From NCBI GenBank assembly GCA_041500225.1, contig JBGQLV010000040.1, positions 1 to 25,234 of the forward strand: DNA of 25,234 nt, read 5' to 3'. The notes beneath the pieces were generated by a model, which was given only the letters and a program-made list of their open reading frames with translations, did no database searches and was not told where the DNA came from. Below, in pieces: positions 8,472-15,423 of this stretch (position 1 is the first letter of the stretch; every line of letters starts with the position of its first letter). The stretch is from 0-14-3-00-41-53 sp041500225. Its GTDB lineage: Bacteria > Nitrospirota > Thermodesulfovibrionia > Thermodesulfovibrionales > SM23-35. The position numbers and the translations under genes were made by a program.

Positions 8472-8557
8472 GCTGAAAAAAGCCTTTATCGAGACAAATA
8501 ACATATAAAATTTTCATTCCGATTGACAACAAACGGCTTGTTTGATAACCTTTCTTT

Positions 8558-9613
8558 ATGGCAGTTTCCAATACAGAAATGTGCAGATTATGCGGTGAGA
8601 TGGCTCAAACCTATGACCTGAGCACGATTCTGAACATCCTTGCACGGAACATAACAAAAATTATGGGGGTTAAGGGCACAACTGTTAGATTACTTGATGA
8701 AAAAAGTCAGACCCTTGAGATAGTAGCAGCATACGGCTTAAGCAAAACATATCTGAAGAAAGGTCCTGTAATCTTAAAAAATCATCCTGTTGACCGGAAG
8801 GTTCTAAAAGGTAAGGTAATAAAGACTAAGGACATAACTAAAAAACCTCATGTCGTTTATCTTAAAGATGCGAAAAAAGAAGGCATAAAATCAGTTCTTA
8901 GTGTTCCACTCATAGCTGAGGACAGGCCCATAGGTGTGATAAGGGTCTATACATCCACACCTCATGACTTTACTGCCGAAGAGATTGAAAGGTTAAGGTT
9001 GCTTGGATCATTTGGAGGGATTCTTACCGATAGGGCAAGAATATGGAATGAGATGCGTGCCCTTATAAAGATATCTCAGTCCATAAGCTCTACCCTGTCT
9101 CTTGATAATGTCCTTCAAATGATAGTTGAAAATGCAGCAAAAATATTGGGTATGAAAGCTGCGTCTATAAGGCTTCTAAATGAAGAAAGGAGAACGCTTA
9201 AGGTCAGGGCTGCATATGGGTTAAGCAAGGCATATTTAGAAAAAGGGCCTATCGAGTTAGAGAAAAGCTTTATAGATAGGGAATGTCTTAAATGTAAGGT
9301 TGTATCAGTTCCTAACATTAAGAAAGACAAAAGGCTTCAATACCCTGAAGAGATAACCAAAGAAGGCATAATGGCACTACTCTCTCTGCCCCTTGTTGTA
9401 CGTGGGTCTGCAATAGGGGTTCTCAGGGTATATACATCTACTCCTTACACTTTTAATGAATCAGAGATAGATTTTCTCTCAGCACTTGCATGTCAGGGGG
9501 CTATAGCCATAGAAAACGCGCGTCTTTTCGAGCATATAAGGAGTGAATACAAAGAACTTACAAGAGATGTCTGGAAATGGTATGACTGGGGAAACCGTTT
9601 TCCGAAAATCTAA
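8558..9613 (+). CDS. tandem GAF-domain protein preceding the hydrogenase operon
   Basis: 351 residues made of two GAF sensor domains, about residues 18-160 and 175-325. They are clearly duplicates: each has a 'VRLLDE..TL.I.AAYGLSK.YL.KGP' segment and an 'S.PL......IGV.RVYTSTP..F...EI' segment. There is no kinase, cyclase, HTH or other output domain, so it may act through protein contact. GAF domains bind small ligands or cofactors. The N-terminus has a CRLCGEMA motif whose two cysteines could bind metal or respond to redox; this is speculation. The 3' end overlaps hydB, so it is co-translated with the hydrogenase and may sense a signal linked to it. A TTGACA lies at 8523-8528, but no convincing -10 or ribosome binding site is seen. 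ATG 8579 is an alternative start. Confidence 0.85.
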   Translation: MAVSNTEMCRLCGEMAQTYDLSTILNILARNITKIMGVKGTTVRLLDEKSQTLEIVAAYGLSKTYLKKGPVILKNHPVDRKVLKGKVIKTKDITKKPHVVYLKDAKKEGIKSVLSVPLIAEDRPIGVIRVYTSTPHDFTAEEIERLRLLGSFGGILTDRARIWNEMRALIKISQSISSTLSLDNVLQMIVENAAKILGMKAASIRLLNEERRTLKVRAAYGLSKAYLEKGPIELEKSFIDRECLKCKVVSVPNIKKDKRLQYPEEITKEGIMALLSLPLVVRGSAIGVLRVYTSTPYTFNESEIDFLSALACQGAIAIENARLFEHIRSEYKELTRDVWKWYDWGNRFPKI

Positions 9614-10628
9614 GGAACTTGTTTCAAAAGATGCCTTTTTTCTTTGGCTCAATTCCCTGAGAAAAAATTATAAACTCATTGGGCCTGTCAAGGTTGGAAG
9701 TCAGACCGTCTTCAGAGAATTGAATTCATCAAAAGAACTTTTCATGGAATATGAAAGCACAATGCTTTCTCCGGGAAAACTTTTTATCTATAAACCGAAA
9801 GAGGATCTTTTAAGATTTAGTATAAATGACGATATATCAATAGATGAAATCCCTCTCAGTTCAGAAAAACAGGTGATTATCGGAGTGCATCCATGTGACA
9901 CAAATGCAATACTTTATCTTGACAGGACGTTTCTTGGTGCATTTAAAGACCCATATTATGAGGTTAGAAGAAAAAACACCATAATAATATCTCTAAACTG
10001 TACACAGGTCTCCTTAAATTGTTTCTGTTCATCAGTTGGTGCAGGTCCGTTTCTTAAAGCAGAAGCAGGTTATGACATGCTCCTTACAGACTTTGAAGAT
10101 AAATATCTCATTGAGATAAAAAGCAGAAGGGCAGAAGAGTTGTTTAATATTAAGGGTAAGCGCGTAGGCGCAAGTGAATTGAGACTTAAATCAGAAAAAG
10201 AAAAATCTGTACTAAATAACTTTAAAAAAACAATAAACGTAGAGGGACTCGATAATCTATTTGTGAAGAACATTGAACATCCTGTCTGGCAACATACAGC
10301 AGAAGAAAGATGTCTTTCCTGTTCAAATTGCGTTATGGTATGCCCCACATGCTTCTGCTATGACATAGTTGATGAAACCTCTATGGACCTTAAAACTGTA
10401 AGGCGGTTCAGGCACCTGGATGCATGTCAGGATATAAGGTTTGCCGAGGTATACGGGGGGAATTTCAGGCAAAGGCGGGCAGCAAGACTCAGACAGTTTG
10501 TTTCACATAAATTGAACCAGACCAGTCAGTATGGAGTTCTCGGAACTGTAGGTTGTGGTAGATGCATTACATGGTGTCCGACTGGTATAGACCTTACAGA
10601 AATGGCAAAAGAGATACAGAGATCATGA
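9567..10628 (+). CDS. hydB: [NiFe] hydrogenase (group 3b) beta subunit, iron-sulfur protein
   Basis: This is the HydB-type electron-transfer subunit of the cytoplasmic sulfhydrogenase-like [NiFe] enzyme. It links the small subunit to the flavoprotein. The central part has the family segment GVHPCDTNAILYLDRTF and a Cys-rich NCFCSSVGAGP. The C-terminus has two [4Fe-4S] motifs: CLSCSNCVMVCPTCFCYD and CGRCITWCPTGID. The start is uncertain: GTG 9543, ATG 9567 and ATG 9582 are all in frame and all overlap the end of the GAF gene. None has a clean ribosome binding site, although AAGGAG at 9538-9543 could serve ATG 9567 only at long spacing, so translational coupling to the GAF gene is likely. Its stop overlaps the hydG start as ATGA. 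Confidence 0.9.
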   Translation: MSGNGMTGETVFRKSKELVSKDAFFLWLNSLRKNYKLIGPVKVGSQTVFRELNSSKELFMEYESTMLSPGKLFIYKPKEDLLRFSINDDISIDEIPLSSEKQVIIGVHPCDTNAILYLDRTFLGAFKDPYYEVRRKNTIIISLNCTQVSLNCFCSSVGAGPFLKAEAGYDMLLTDFEDKYLIEIKSRRAEELFNIKGKRVGASELRLKSEKEKSVLNNFKKTINVEGLDNLFVKNIEHPVWQHTAEERCLSCSNCVMVCPTCFCYDIVDETSMDLKTVRRFRHLDACQDIRFAEVYGGNFRQRRAARLRQFVSHKLNQTSQYGVLGTVGCGRCITWCPTGIDLTEMAKEIQRS

Positions 10629-11434
10629 ATCAACTTAAGCCATTAAAGGCACGAATAAAAGATATAAAATTGGAAGCTGAGGATATAAAGACATACACAC
10701 TTTCAATAGAAGGTTCATTTGTAGCAATACCAGGCCAGTTCAATATGATAGGCTATCCGGGAGTTGGTGAAGCGCCGATATCTTTCAGTTCCATCGTTCA
10801 TGACGGGGCTTTCGAGCATACGATAAAAACCGTAGGCCGTGTTACAAAGTTTATTGATAATTTAAAAAAGAAAGATACTGTATTCATTCGGGGGCCTTAT
10901 GGCAGAGGCTGGCCGATTGATGAGGCTATAAACAATGATATTATCTTAATTGCAGGGGGTGTTGGATTAGCACCCATAAGGCCGTTGGTGCATATGATTT
11001 TAGAGCAAAGAGAGAAGTTTGGTGATGTGAGTCTTTTGTATGGAGCAAGGAATGAAAAGAATATGCTCTTTATGGATGAATTCATAAAATGGAAGAAAAG
11101 CATATCTCTTTATCTTACCGTAGATGAAGTCTTGAAACTTAAGATGTGGAAGCATCATATAGGTCTTGTGACGGAACTTATAGATAAGATAAAAATTAAT
11201 CCTGCGCATGCTTTTGCCTTTGTTTGCGGTCCTGAGATAATGATGCGGTTTATTTGCAGCAGCCTCCTTATGAATGGAATTCCGCAGTCAAGAATTTATG
11301 TATCCCTTGAGAGAAGAATGAAGTGCGGCGTTGCTCATTGCGGCCATTGCCAGCACTTCGGGTTGTTTGTATGTAAGGATGGACCTGTGTTTTCTTATAA
11401 AGAAGTGCGCGGGCTTCCGGATGGATTGTTATAG
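10625..11434 (+). CDS. hydG: [NiFe] hydrogenase (group 3b) gamma subunit, FAD/NAD(P)-binding
   Basis: This 269-residue flavoprotein passes electrons between NAD(P)(H) and the iron-sulfur chain. The N-terminal half is a ferredoxin-reductase-type FAD-binding barrel (PGQFNMIGYPGVGEAPIS at about residues 35-55, then FIRGPYGRGWP). The second half is the pyridine-nucleotide domain (IAGGVGLAPIRPLV, then FVCGPEIMM). The C-terminus has cysteines in a C-x4-C-x2-C-x7-C arrangement (KCGVAHCGHCQHFGLFVC) for a [2Fe-2S] cluster, as in PyrK-like proteins. The ATG overlaps the hydB stop by 4 nt, which fixes the start and implies coupled translation. An upstream in-frame extension from 10562 lies wholly inside hydB and is rejected. 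Confidence 0.93.
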   Translation: MNQLKPLKARIKDIKLEAEDIKTYTLSIEGSFVAIPGQFNMIGYPGVGEAPISFSSIVHDGAFEHTIKTVGRVTKFIDNLKKKDTVFIRGPYGRGWPIDEAINNDIILIAGGVGLAPIRPLVHMILEQREKFGDVSLLYGARNEKNMLFMDEFIKWKKSISLYLTVDEVLKLKMWKHHIGLVTELIDKIKINPAHAFAFVCGPEIMMRFICSSLLMNGIPQSRIYVSLERRMKCGVAHCGHCQHFGLFVCKDGPVFSYKEVRGLPDGLL

Positions 11435-11441
11435 AAAACAA

Positions 11442-11585
11442 TAATTAGTGTCTGTTCATAAAGTCAGGTTTTTTGTCATTCCTGCGGAGGCAGGAATCCA
11501 GAACCTTTTGAAAACACTGGATTCCGGCCTAAGGACTGCCGGAATGACAGAGAGTAAAAGTTAGTTTATGGACGGACTCTAATTA
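11442..11585 (+). repeat. 144-bp MITE-like element inside the hydrogenase operon
   Basis: The outer ends are imperfect inverted repeats: TAATTAGTGTCTGTTCATAA at the left against the complement of TTATGGACGGACTCTAATTA at the right, followed inward by further partial pairing. Inside are two palindromic modules, 11475-11501 and 11517-11548, of the widespread GTCATTCC...GGAATCCAG / CTGGATTCC...GGAATGAC type. It carries no gene. It fills most of the hydG-hydD gap and would fold strongly in the mRNA, so it may modulate downstream expression. The same inner module occurs in the element at 24656-24787. Confidence 0.75.
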
Positions 11586-11589
11586 TGGT

Positions 11590-11616
11590 GTCATTCCGCA
11601 TCCAGTAGGGAATGAC
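11590..11616 (+). repeat. small palindrome, half-unit of the same repeat family
   Basis: GTCATTCC (11590-11597) pairs with GGAATGAC (11609-11616) around an 11-nt loop containing GCATCCAG. It shares GTCATTCC and ATCCAG with the modules of the adjacent MITE, so it is probably a deleted or single copy of the same family. It lies about 40 nt before hydD. Confidence 0.65.
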
Positions 11617-11655
11617 GATCAAAAACATATGGGAAAATATTTTTGGAATTAATCT

Positions 11656-12426
11656 ATGAAAAAACCAAGACTTGGATTCTTTAAATATTCATGCTGTGCA
11701 GGTTGTGAGTTTCAGTTTATGTATTTCCAGAAGCATATTATCGAAACCATTACAAGCTTTGATATTGTCTATGCAAGGATGCTTAAAAGAGGAGGAAATC
11801 CTCACGGTCCATTTGACATAGCACTTATTGAAGGCACAATAACAGAGTCCTGGCAGGTGGATGAGCTTAAAAAAATAAGAGAGCAAAGCAAACAGCTTTT
11901 TGCAATAGGCTCATGTGCTATAGACGGAGGAATTCCTGCAATAAAATCTACGATGGCTGAACTTGAAGCTGAAAAAAAGGTCTATAAAGATCTTTCTACT
12001 ATCCATTCCATAAGACCCCATTCAGTGGATGCATATGTTAAGGTAGACGGATATATAAGAGGTTGTCCACCAGGAGAAAGAGACCTGCATGAGGCATTAG
12101 CGTCAGTCCTTACCGGGAAAAAACCGGCCTTCCTTCAATACAGCGTTTGTATCGAATGCAAGCTAAACGGCAACATATGTGTTTTAGTAGCCTATAACAT
12201 GCCTTGTATGGGTCCTGTAACAAATGCTGGTTGTGGCGCCCTTTGTCCTTCAATGAACAGGGCATGTTACTCATGCTTCGGACCAATGAAGCAGGCCAAC
12301 GGTCCTGCCCTTGCAAGAAAATTTAAATTAATGGGATTGTCCGGAGAGGATATTATAAGAAAATTTACAGAGTTTGGAGCCGATACCATTGAATTTAGAA
12401 GGGTGATAGAAACCTATGAAGATTAA
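11656..12426 (+). CDS. hydD: [NiFe] hydrogenase (group 3b) delta (small) subunit
   Basis: 256 residues. The small subunit carries iron-sulfur clusters from the NiFe site to the HydBG module. The proximal-cluster cysteines are seen in SCCAGCEFQ (about residues 12-20), GSCAIDGG and GCPPGE. The second half has CIECK, CVLVAYNMPCMGPVTNAGCGALCPS and CYSCFGP, giving ligands for two more [4Fe-4S] clusters. There is no Tat signal, so it is cytoplasmic, as in group 3. The ribosome binding site is weak. It is separated from hydG by 221 nt of repeat sequence, whereas the other junctions in the operon overlap. Its 3' end overlaps hydA by 11 nt. Confidence 0.93.
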   Translation: MKKPRLGFFKYSCCAGCEFQFMYFQKHIIETITSFDIVYARMLKRGGNPHGPFDIALIEGTITESWQVDELKKIREQSKQLFAIGSCAIDGGIPAIKSTMAELEAEKKVYKDLSTIHSIRPHSVDAYVKVDGYIRGCPPGERDLHEALASVLTGKKPAFLQYSVCIECKLNGNICVLVAYNMPCMGPVTNAGCGALCPSMNRACYSCFGPMKQANGPALARKFKLMGLSGEDIIRKFTEFGADTIEFRRVIETYED

Positions 12427-13654
12427 CGTTGATTATATAGCCCGAGTAGAAGGAGAGGGTTCTGTTAAGTTTGAGATACAAGACGGCAAACTGAAAAATC
12501 TTAAGCTTAATATATGGGAACCTCCGCGTTTCTTTGAAGGTTTCCTTGTAGGAAGGAAATTCGACGAGGTCCCTGATATAGTGTCAAGGATATGCGGTAT
12601 CTGCCCTGTATCACATATGACCACATCAATAAGGGCGATTGAAAAGGCGCTGGGCTTTACACCTTCTTTAGAGATTAAAAACATACGGAAGATAATGTCC
12701 CTGAGTCAGATAATTGCAAGCCATCTCGTCCACCTTTATATGCTTGTTCTGCCGGATTACTATAAAGCGGAACTGTTATATGGCCATGAAGAAGAGATTA
12801 AGAGGCTTATAAGGTTAAAGGAAGCTGTAAACAATGTTACTGCTATATTCGGAGGCAGGCCGCTTCATCCTGTTACAATGGTAGTGGGTGGCTTTACGAA
12901 AATTCCGTCGAGGGATGAGATCGGAAAAATTATAAAAGGACTTGAATCTATCAAAGGAGATGCATTAGATACAGTTAAAATGGTATCAGAACTACATTAC
13001 CCTGATTTCAGGAACAACACAGAATATGTTTCTATTATCAGCAAAGATGACTACGCGGTAAACGAGGGAACTATTGCATCAAGCTCCGGGCTTAAGGTAG
13101 AAGAGGATGACTATCTTTCCTGCTTTCAAGAGGAAGAGGTTCCATATTCAAACGCAAAGAGGACAGTGATGAAGGGTAGGGGCTCTATTATGGTGGGTGC
13201 GCTTTCAAGACTTAATATAAAGTTCGATATGCTTCATCCCGAGGCTAAAAAAGCAGCAGAGATGATTGGTTTTAAGACCTTAGAGAGAAACCCTTTTCTC
13301 AATAACATTGCACAGGCTATAGAAATAGTACATGGCGTATGGGAGTGCATTGAACTTCTCGATACACTTTCTACTGAAGATTCACTAATTGAAGTTAAAG
13401 TTAGAGAAGGCTCAGGCTCTGCATTAACTGAGGCCCCGCGCGGGATGCTTTATCATCAATATGAGCTAAACAAGAGAGGAGTCATTGAGAAGGCAAATAT
13501 TGTTACCCCGACAGCGCATAATTTCATGAGTCTTGAAGAGTCCCTTAAAAAGTTAGTAAATGAAAATATAGATAAACCAAAAAATGAGCTGTCGCTATTG
13601 TGTGAGATGCTTGTCAGGGCCTATGACCCGTGCTTTTCGTGTTCTGTTCACTAA
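12416..13654 (+). CDS. hydA: [NiFe] hydrogenase (group 3b) alpha (large, catalytic) subunit without C-terminal extension
   Basis: 412 residues. This is the catalytic subunit that houses the NiFe(CN)2CO centre for H2 oxidation or evolution. The N-terminal nickel motif is RICGICPVSH (about residues 57-66) and the C-terminal one DPCFSCSVH. The stop codon follows directly after that last His: CAC TAA, then TGA TGA. Most [NiFe] large subunits are made with an extension that an endopeptidase removes after Ni insertion. This one is encoded already in its mature form, so no protease step would be needed. The start is ATG 12416, overlapping hydD, with AGAAGG upstream. No maturation genes (hypA-F) lie in the window. 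Motifs and operon order (B-G-D-A) point to group 3b. Confidence 0.95.
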   Translation: MKINVDYIARVEGEGSVKFEIQDGKLKNLKLNIWEPPRFFEGFLVGRKFDEVPDIVSRICGICPVSHMTTSIRAIEKALGFTPSLEIKNIRKIMSLSQIIASHLVHLYMLVLPDYYKAELLYGHEEEIKRLIRLKEAVNNVTAIFGGRPLHPVTMVVGGFTKIPSRDEIGKIIKGLESIKGDALDTVKMVSELHYPDFRNNTEYVSIISKDDYAVNEGTIASSSGLKVEEDDYLSCFQEEEVPYSNAKRTVMKGRGSIMVGALSRLNIKFDMLHPEAKKAAEMIGFKTLERNPFLNNIAQAIEIVHGVWECIELLDTLSTEDSLIEVKVREGSGSALTEAPRGMLYHQYELNKRGVIEKANIVTPTAHNFMSLEESLKKLVNENIDKPKNELSLLCEMLVRAYDPCFSCSVH

Positions 13655-13724
13655 TGATGATTAAGAAGATGCAATGCTGCGATCCAGTGAGCGCCTTGTT
13701 AGCCCTCTTTTAATAAATATCTAA

Positions 13725-13934
13725 TTGTCGATACCCGGATTTGGACCAACGGTCTCGGCAGTATTCTTAGCAGCGATCGGGCATGCTTCCTCCTTTGATG
13801 ACAGAAGACAGGTGCTTCGGTTGGCTGGATTTGATCTGTGTGCATCCAGTGCCATAAGAAATAAACTACACACTTTATATACCTATTTACATAATTGTCA
13901 GGTTGTGGCATTTCTATTAACATCTTTGATGTAA
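13725..13934 (+). pseudogene. IS110-type transposase remnant (C-terminal fragment)
   Basis: The frame reads (L/M)SIPGFGPTVSAVFLAAIGHASSF then RQVLRLAGFDL. This matches the Transposase_20 (helix-hairpin-helix) domain of IS110/IS116/IS902 enzymes, normally 'IPGIGP.TAA.ILAEIGD...F.....LV.YAGLDP'. The catalytic N-terminal half is missing, as is the expected sequence after the GLDP motif. No ends or duplications were found. It is a decayed insertion immediately downstream of hydA. Confidence 0.7.
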
Positions 13935-13973
13935 ACATTCAATTGCCCACGTTATGTTATATCTGTTAATATA

Positions 13974-13989
13974 TGGCATAAGTATTGCT
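13974..13989 (+). promoter_or_regulatory. sigma-54-type (-24/-12) promoter, cytochrome copy 1
   Basis: TGGCA-N6-TTGCT, the RpoN spacing. Transcription would start about 12 nt after the GC, near 14000. That is downstream of the ATG at 13995, so that ATG cannot be the start used from this promoter. An identical arrangement precedes the paralogous cytochrome at 20714. Confidence 0.75.
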
Positions 13990-14013
13990 TAGAGATGAAA
14001 GAGGGAGTTTTTT

Positions 14014-14040
14014 GTGCTCGGCAAAGGACAAAGATTGTGA
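14014..14040 (+). other. possible 8-codon leader ORF coupled to cytochrome copy 1
   Basis: GTG CTC GGC AAA GGA CAA AGA TTG TGA follows a good GAAAGAGGG site. In the paralogue the aligned GTG (20752, GTG CTG AAC AAA GGG) is the start of the cytochrome itself. Here it ends after eight codons at TGA 14038-14040, which overlaps the GTG at 14037 of the cytochrome frame. It is either a translationally coupled leader peptide or the ancestral start cut off by a frameshift. Confidence 0.4.
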
Positions 14041-15197
14041 ATAATAAAAAGTTTACAAGGTTTATTGGGTTTATTGTGTTAAAAAACTCAACGAACTCAA
14101 AAAACTCCATAAACTCAATAAACGCCTTGTGTTGTTTGCTCTTCGCCTTATTTTGCATCCCCTTATCTTTGGAGGCTAAGGTTACCGGTATATGTGTCAA
14201 CTGTCATACCATGCACAACAGCCAGAATGGGGCTAACATGCAACATATGGGCCCCGGTGAGTCTGATACGGGTCCCAAGAATTTACTTCTAAGAGGGACC
14301 TGCATAGGCTGTCATTCAGCAACAAATGGTAGCACGTGGAAGGACCCTTTTACAGGTGCACCTATTGTATTTAATACATCAGCCCCCACATACGGGGCTT
14401 CATCCGATGGAGTGGCTCATCAGGGACTGGCTGGCGGGAACTTTTATTGGGTGGCAACCGCTGGTGGACATGACGATGCAAAAGGGCACAATGTTTTAGG
14501 AATATCAGCACAAGATGCTACACTTTCTGCAGCACCGGGTGGGGGATGGTGTGCCGGTTCGTGCCATTATTCCCTTGCGACAGTTCCTGGGGACTCTTTC
14601 TCTACTTATGTGTGTACTAAGGGAAATGGTTGCCAGGGCTGCCATGTCACTACAAAACACCATGTTGATGAAGGAGTTTACCGGTTTACATATCATCATT
14701 TTCCTTGTTATTCTGCAGGTAATACTGTAAGAGGACAAGGGGATCCAAATTGGGAATATAACCCAACACAATCTATACACAATACTTATATAGGTGATAG
14801 CTCGCATTCATCGATAACTGGAGGGGGAGGCAATATATCAGGCTTCTGCTCTGGTTGTCACGGCATGGCCGGCTGGTTTCAGTCTGATTGGTCTTTTGGA
14901 TTCAACCAACCAGCATCCAGTCCTTGGTTAAGGCATCCGAATGATTATGTTCTTCCTGCTTCCAGCGAATACGACGCATATACAGCTTATAATCCCATTG
15001 TCCCCGTAGCAAGGCCAGAGGGAGGCTTCCCAGCAGATCCCAGTCAAGTGCGGCCAGGTACAGATATGGTAATGTGTATTTCATGTCACCGTGCTCATGG
15101 CTCGCCGTATTTCAAGATGCTAAGGTGGGATTATACGGGGTGGCCGGGAAATGCCCAGACAGTTGGATGTAGTACATGTCATTCGTCGAAGGATTAA
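14037..15197 (+). CDS. secreted seven-heme c-type cytochrome, copy 1
   Basis: Exported multiheme cytochrome. From GTG 14037 (AAAGGA upstream) it has 386 residues: an odd 28-residue polar start rich in N-S-x repeats, a hydrophobic signal segment (LCCLLFALFCIPLS), then LEAKVTG. Heme motifs in order are CVNCH 53-57, CIGCH 89-93, CAGSCH 172-177 (CX3CH, non-standard spacing), CQGCH 199-203, CSGCH 271-275, CISCH 347-351 and CSTCH 378-382. Several are followed by a second His nearby (HTMHN, HRAHG, KHHVD), which suits bis-His ligation. Its closest relative is the cytochrome at 20752, with conserved stretches throughout (TWKDP..GAPIVFNTSAP.YGAS; QVRPGTD). The longer frame from ATG 13995 starts upstream of the predicted transcript. 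Its role is likely periplasmic or extracellular electron transfer; the precise partner is unknown. Confidence 0.9.
   Translation: MNNKKFTRFIGFIVLKNSTNSKNSINSINALCCLLFALFCIPLSLEAKVTGICVNCHTMHNSQNGANMQHMGPGESDTGPKNLLLRGTCIGCHSATNGSTWKDPFTGAPIVFNTSAPTYGASSDGVAHQGLAGGNFYWVATAGGHDDAKGHNVLGISAQDATLSAAPGGGWCAGSCHYSLATVPGDSFSTYVCTKGNGCQGCHVTTKHHVDEGVYRFTYHHFPCYSAGNTVRGQGDPNWEYNPTQSIHNTYIGDSSHSSITGGGGNISGFCSGCHGMAGWFQSDWSFGFNQPASSPWLRHPNDYVLPASSEYDAYTAYNPIVPVARPEGGFPADPSQVRPGTDMVMCISCHRAHGSPYFKMLRWDYTGWPGNAQTVGCSTCHSSKD
14055..14130 (+). repeat. low-complexity inverted repeat inside the signal-peptide coding region
   Basis: ACAAGGTTTATTGGGTTTAT (14055-14074) pairs imperfectly with the segment ending AATAAACGCCTTGT (14108-14130). 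Between them are short direct repeats of the AACTCAA type, read as N-S-T/K/I. The paralogue lacks this sequence, so it is an insertion or local expansion in the N-terminal region of copy 1. Confidence 0.65.
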
Positions 15198-15260
15198 AAA
15201 AGTCAATAAGTCAATAAGTCAATGAAAGAAGTCATTTGTCATCAGTCACTGGTCAATAAG
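15198..15260 (+). repeat. short GTCAATAA-type direct repeats
   Basis: AGTCAATA occurs three times in a row just after the cytochrome stop, then GTCATTTGTCATCAGTCACTGGTCAATAAG. Parts of this reappear inverted at 15350-15395 (TGACAAATGACCAGTGACT). These are simple dispersed repeats with no gene. Confidence 0.6.
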
Positions 15261-15288
15261 ACGATAATAATAGTTTATTTGGGGAAAT

Positions 15289-15304
15289 TGGCACAAAGAT
15301 TGCT
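15289..15304 (+). promoter_or_regulatory. sigma-54-type (-24/-12) promoter, propeller copy 1
   Basis: TTGGCAC-N5-TTGCTT matches the RpoN consensus nearly perfectly. The following leader (AAAATTATATAGGATGTAG...TATGTGTAGAA.AATT) is conserved after the matching promoter at 22159. The start of the propeller gene is 120 nt downstream. Confidence 0.8.
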
Positions 15305-15359
15305 TAAAATTATATAGGATGTAGTATGTGTAGAAGAATTAAGTTTATCAGTCATTGGG

Positions 15360-15393
15360 CACTGGTCAATCAATTAATGACAAATGACCAGTG
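15360..15393 (+). promoter_or_regulatory. leader hairpin before propeller copy 1
   Basis: CACTGGTCA (15360-15368) and TGACCAGTG (15385-15393) form a perfect 9-bp stem with a 16-nt loop, 15 nt before the GGAGAAGGAG ribosome binding site. Copy 2 has a hairpin of unrelated sequence in the same place (22220-22263). Confidence 0.45.
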
Positions 15394-15423
15394 ACTTATG
15401 AGTTATGGAGAAGGAGAAGCTAT

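Noticed and set aside
8523..8557. TTGACA at 8523 as a firm promoter for the GAF-hydrogenase operon
   Set aside because: No convincing -10 element lies at 16-18 nt spacing, and the start codon would fall almost at the transcript start.
10562..10624. Longer N-terminus for hydG
   Set aside because: It lies within hydB; ATG 10625 overlaps the hydB stop as ATGA and matches the family start.
13699..13938. Minus-strand ORF opposite the IS110 remnant
   Set aside because: It is antisense to a recognisable transposase fragment and has no family features of its own.
13995..14036. ATG 13995 as the start of cytochrome copy 1
   Set aside because: It lies before the transcript start predicted from the -24/-12 promoter and has no ribosome binding site.
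15198..15395. Iterons or a replication origin from the GTCAATAA repeats
   Set aside because: They are irregular simple repeats of a kind scattered in such genomes, with no initiator gene nearby.
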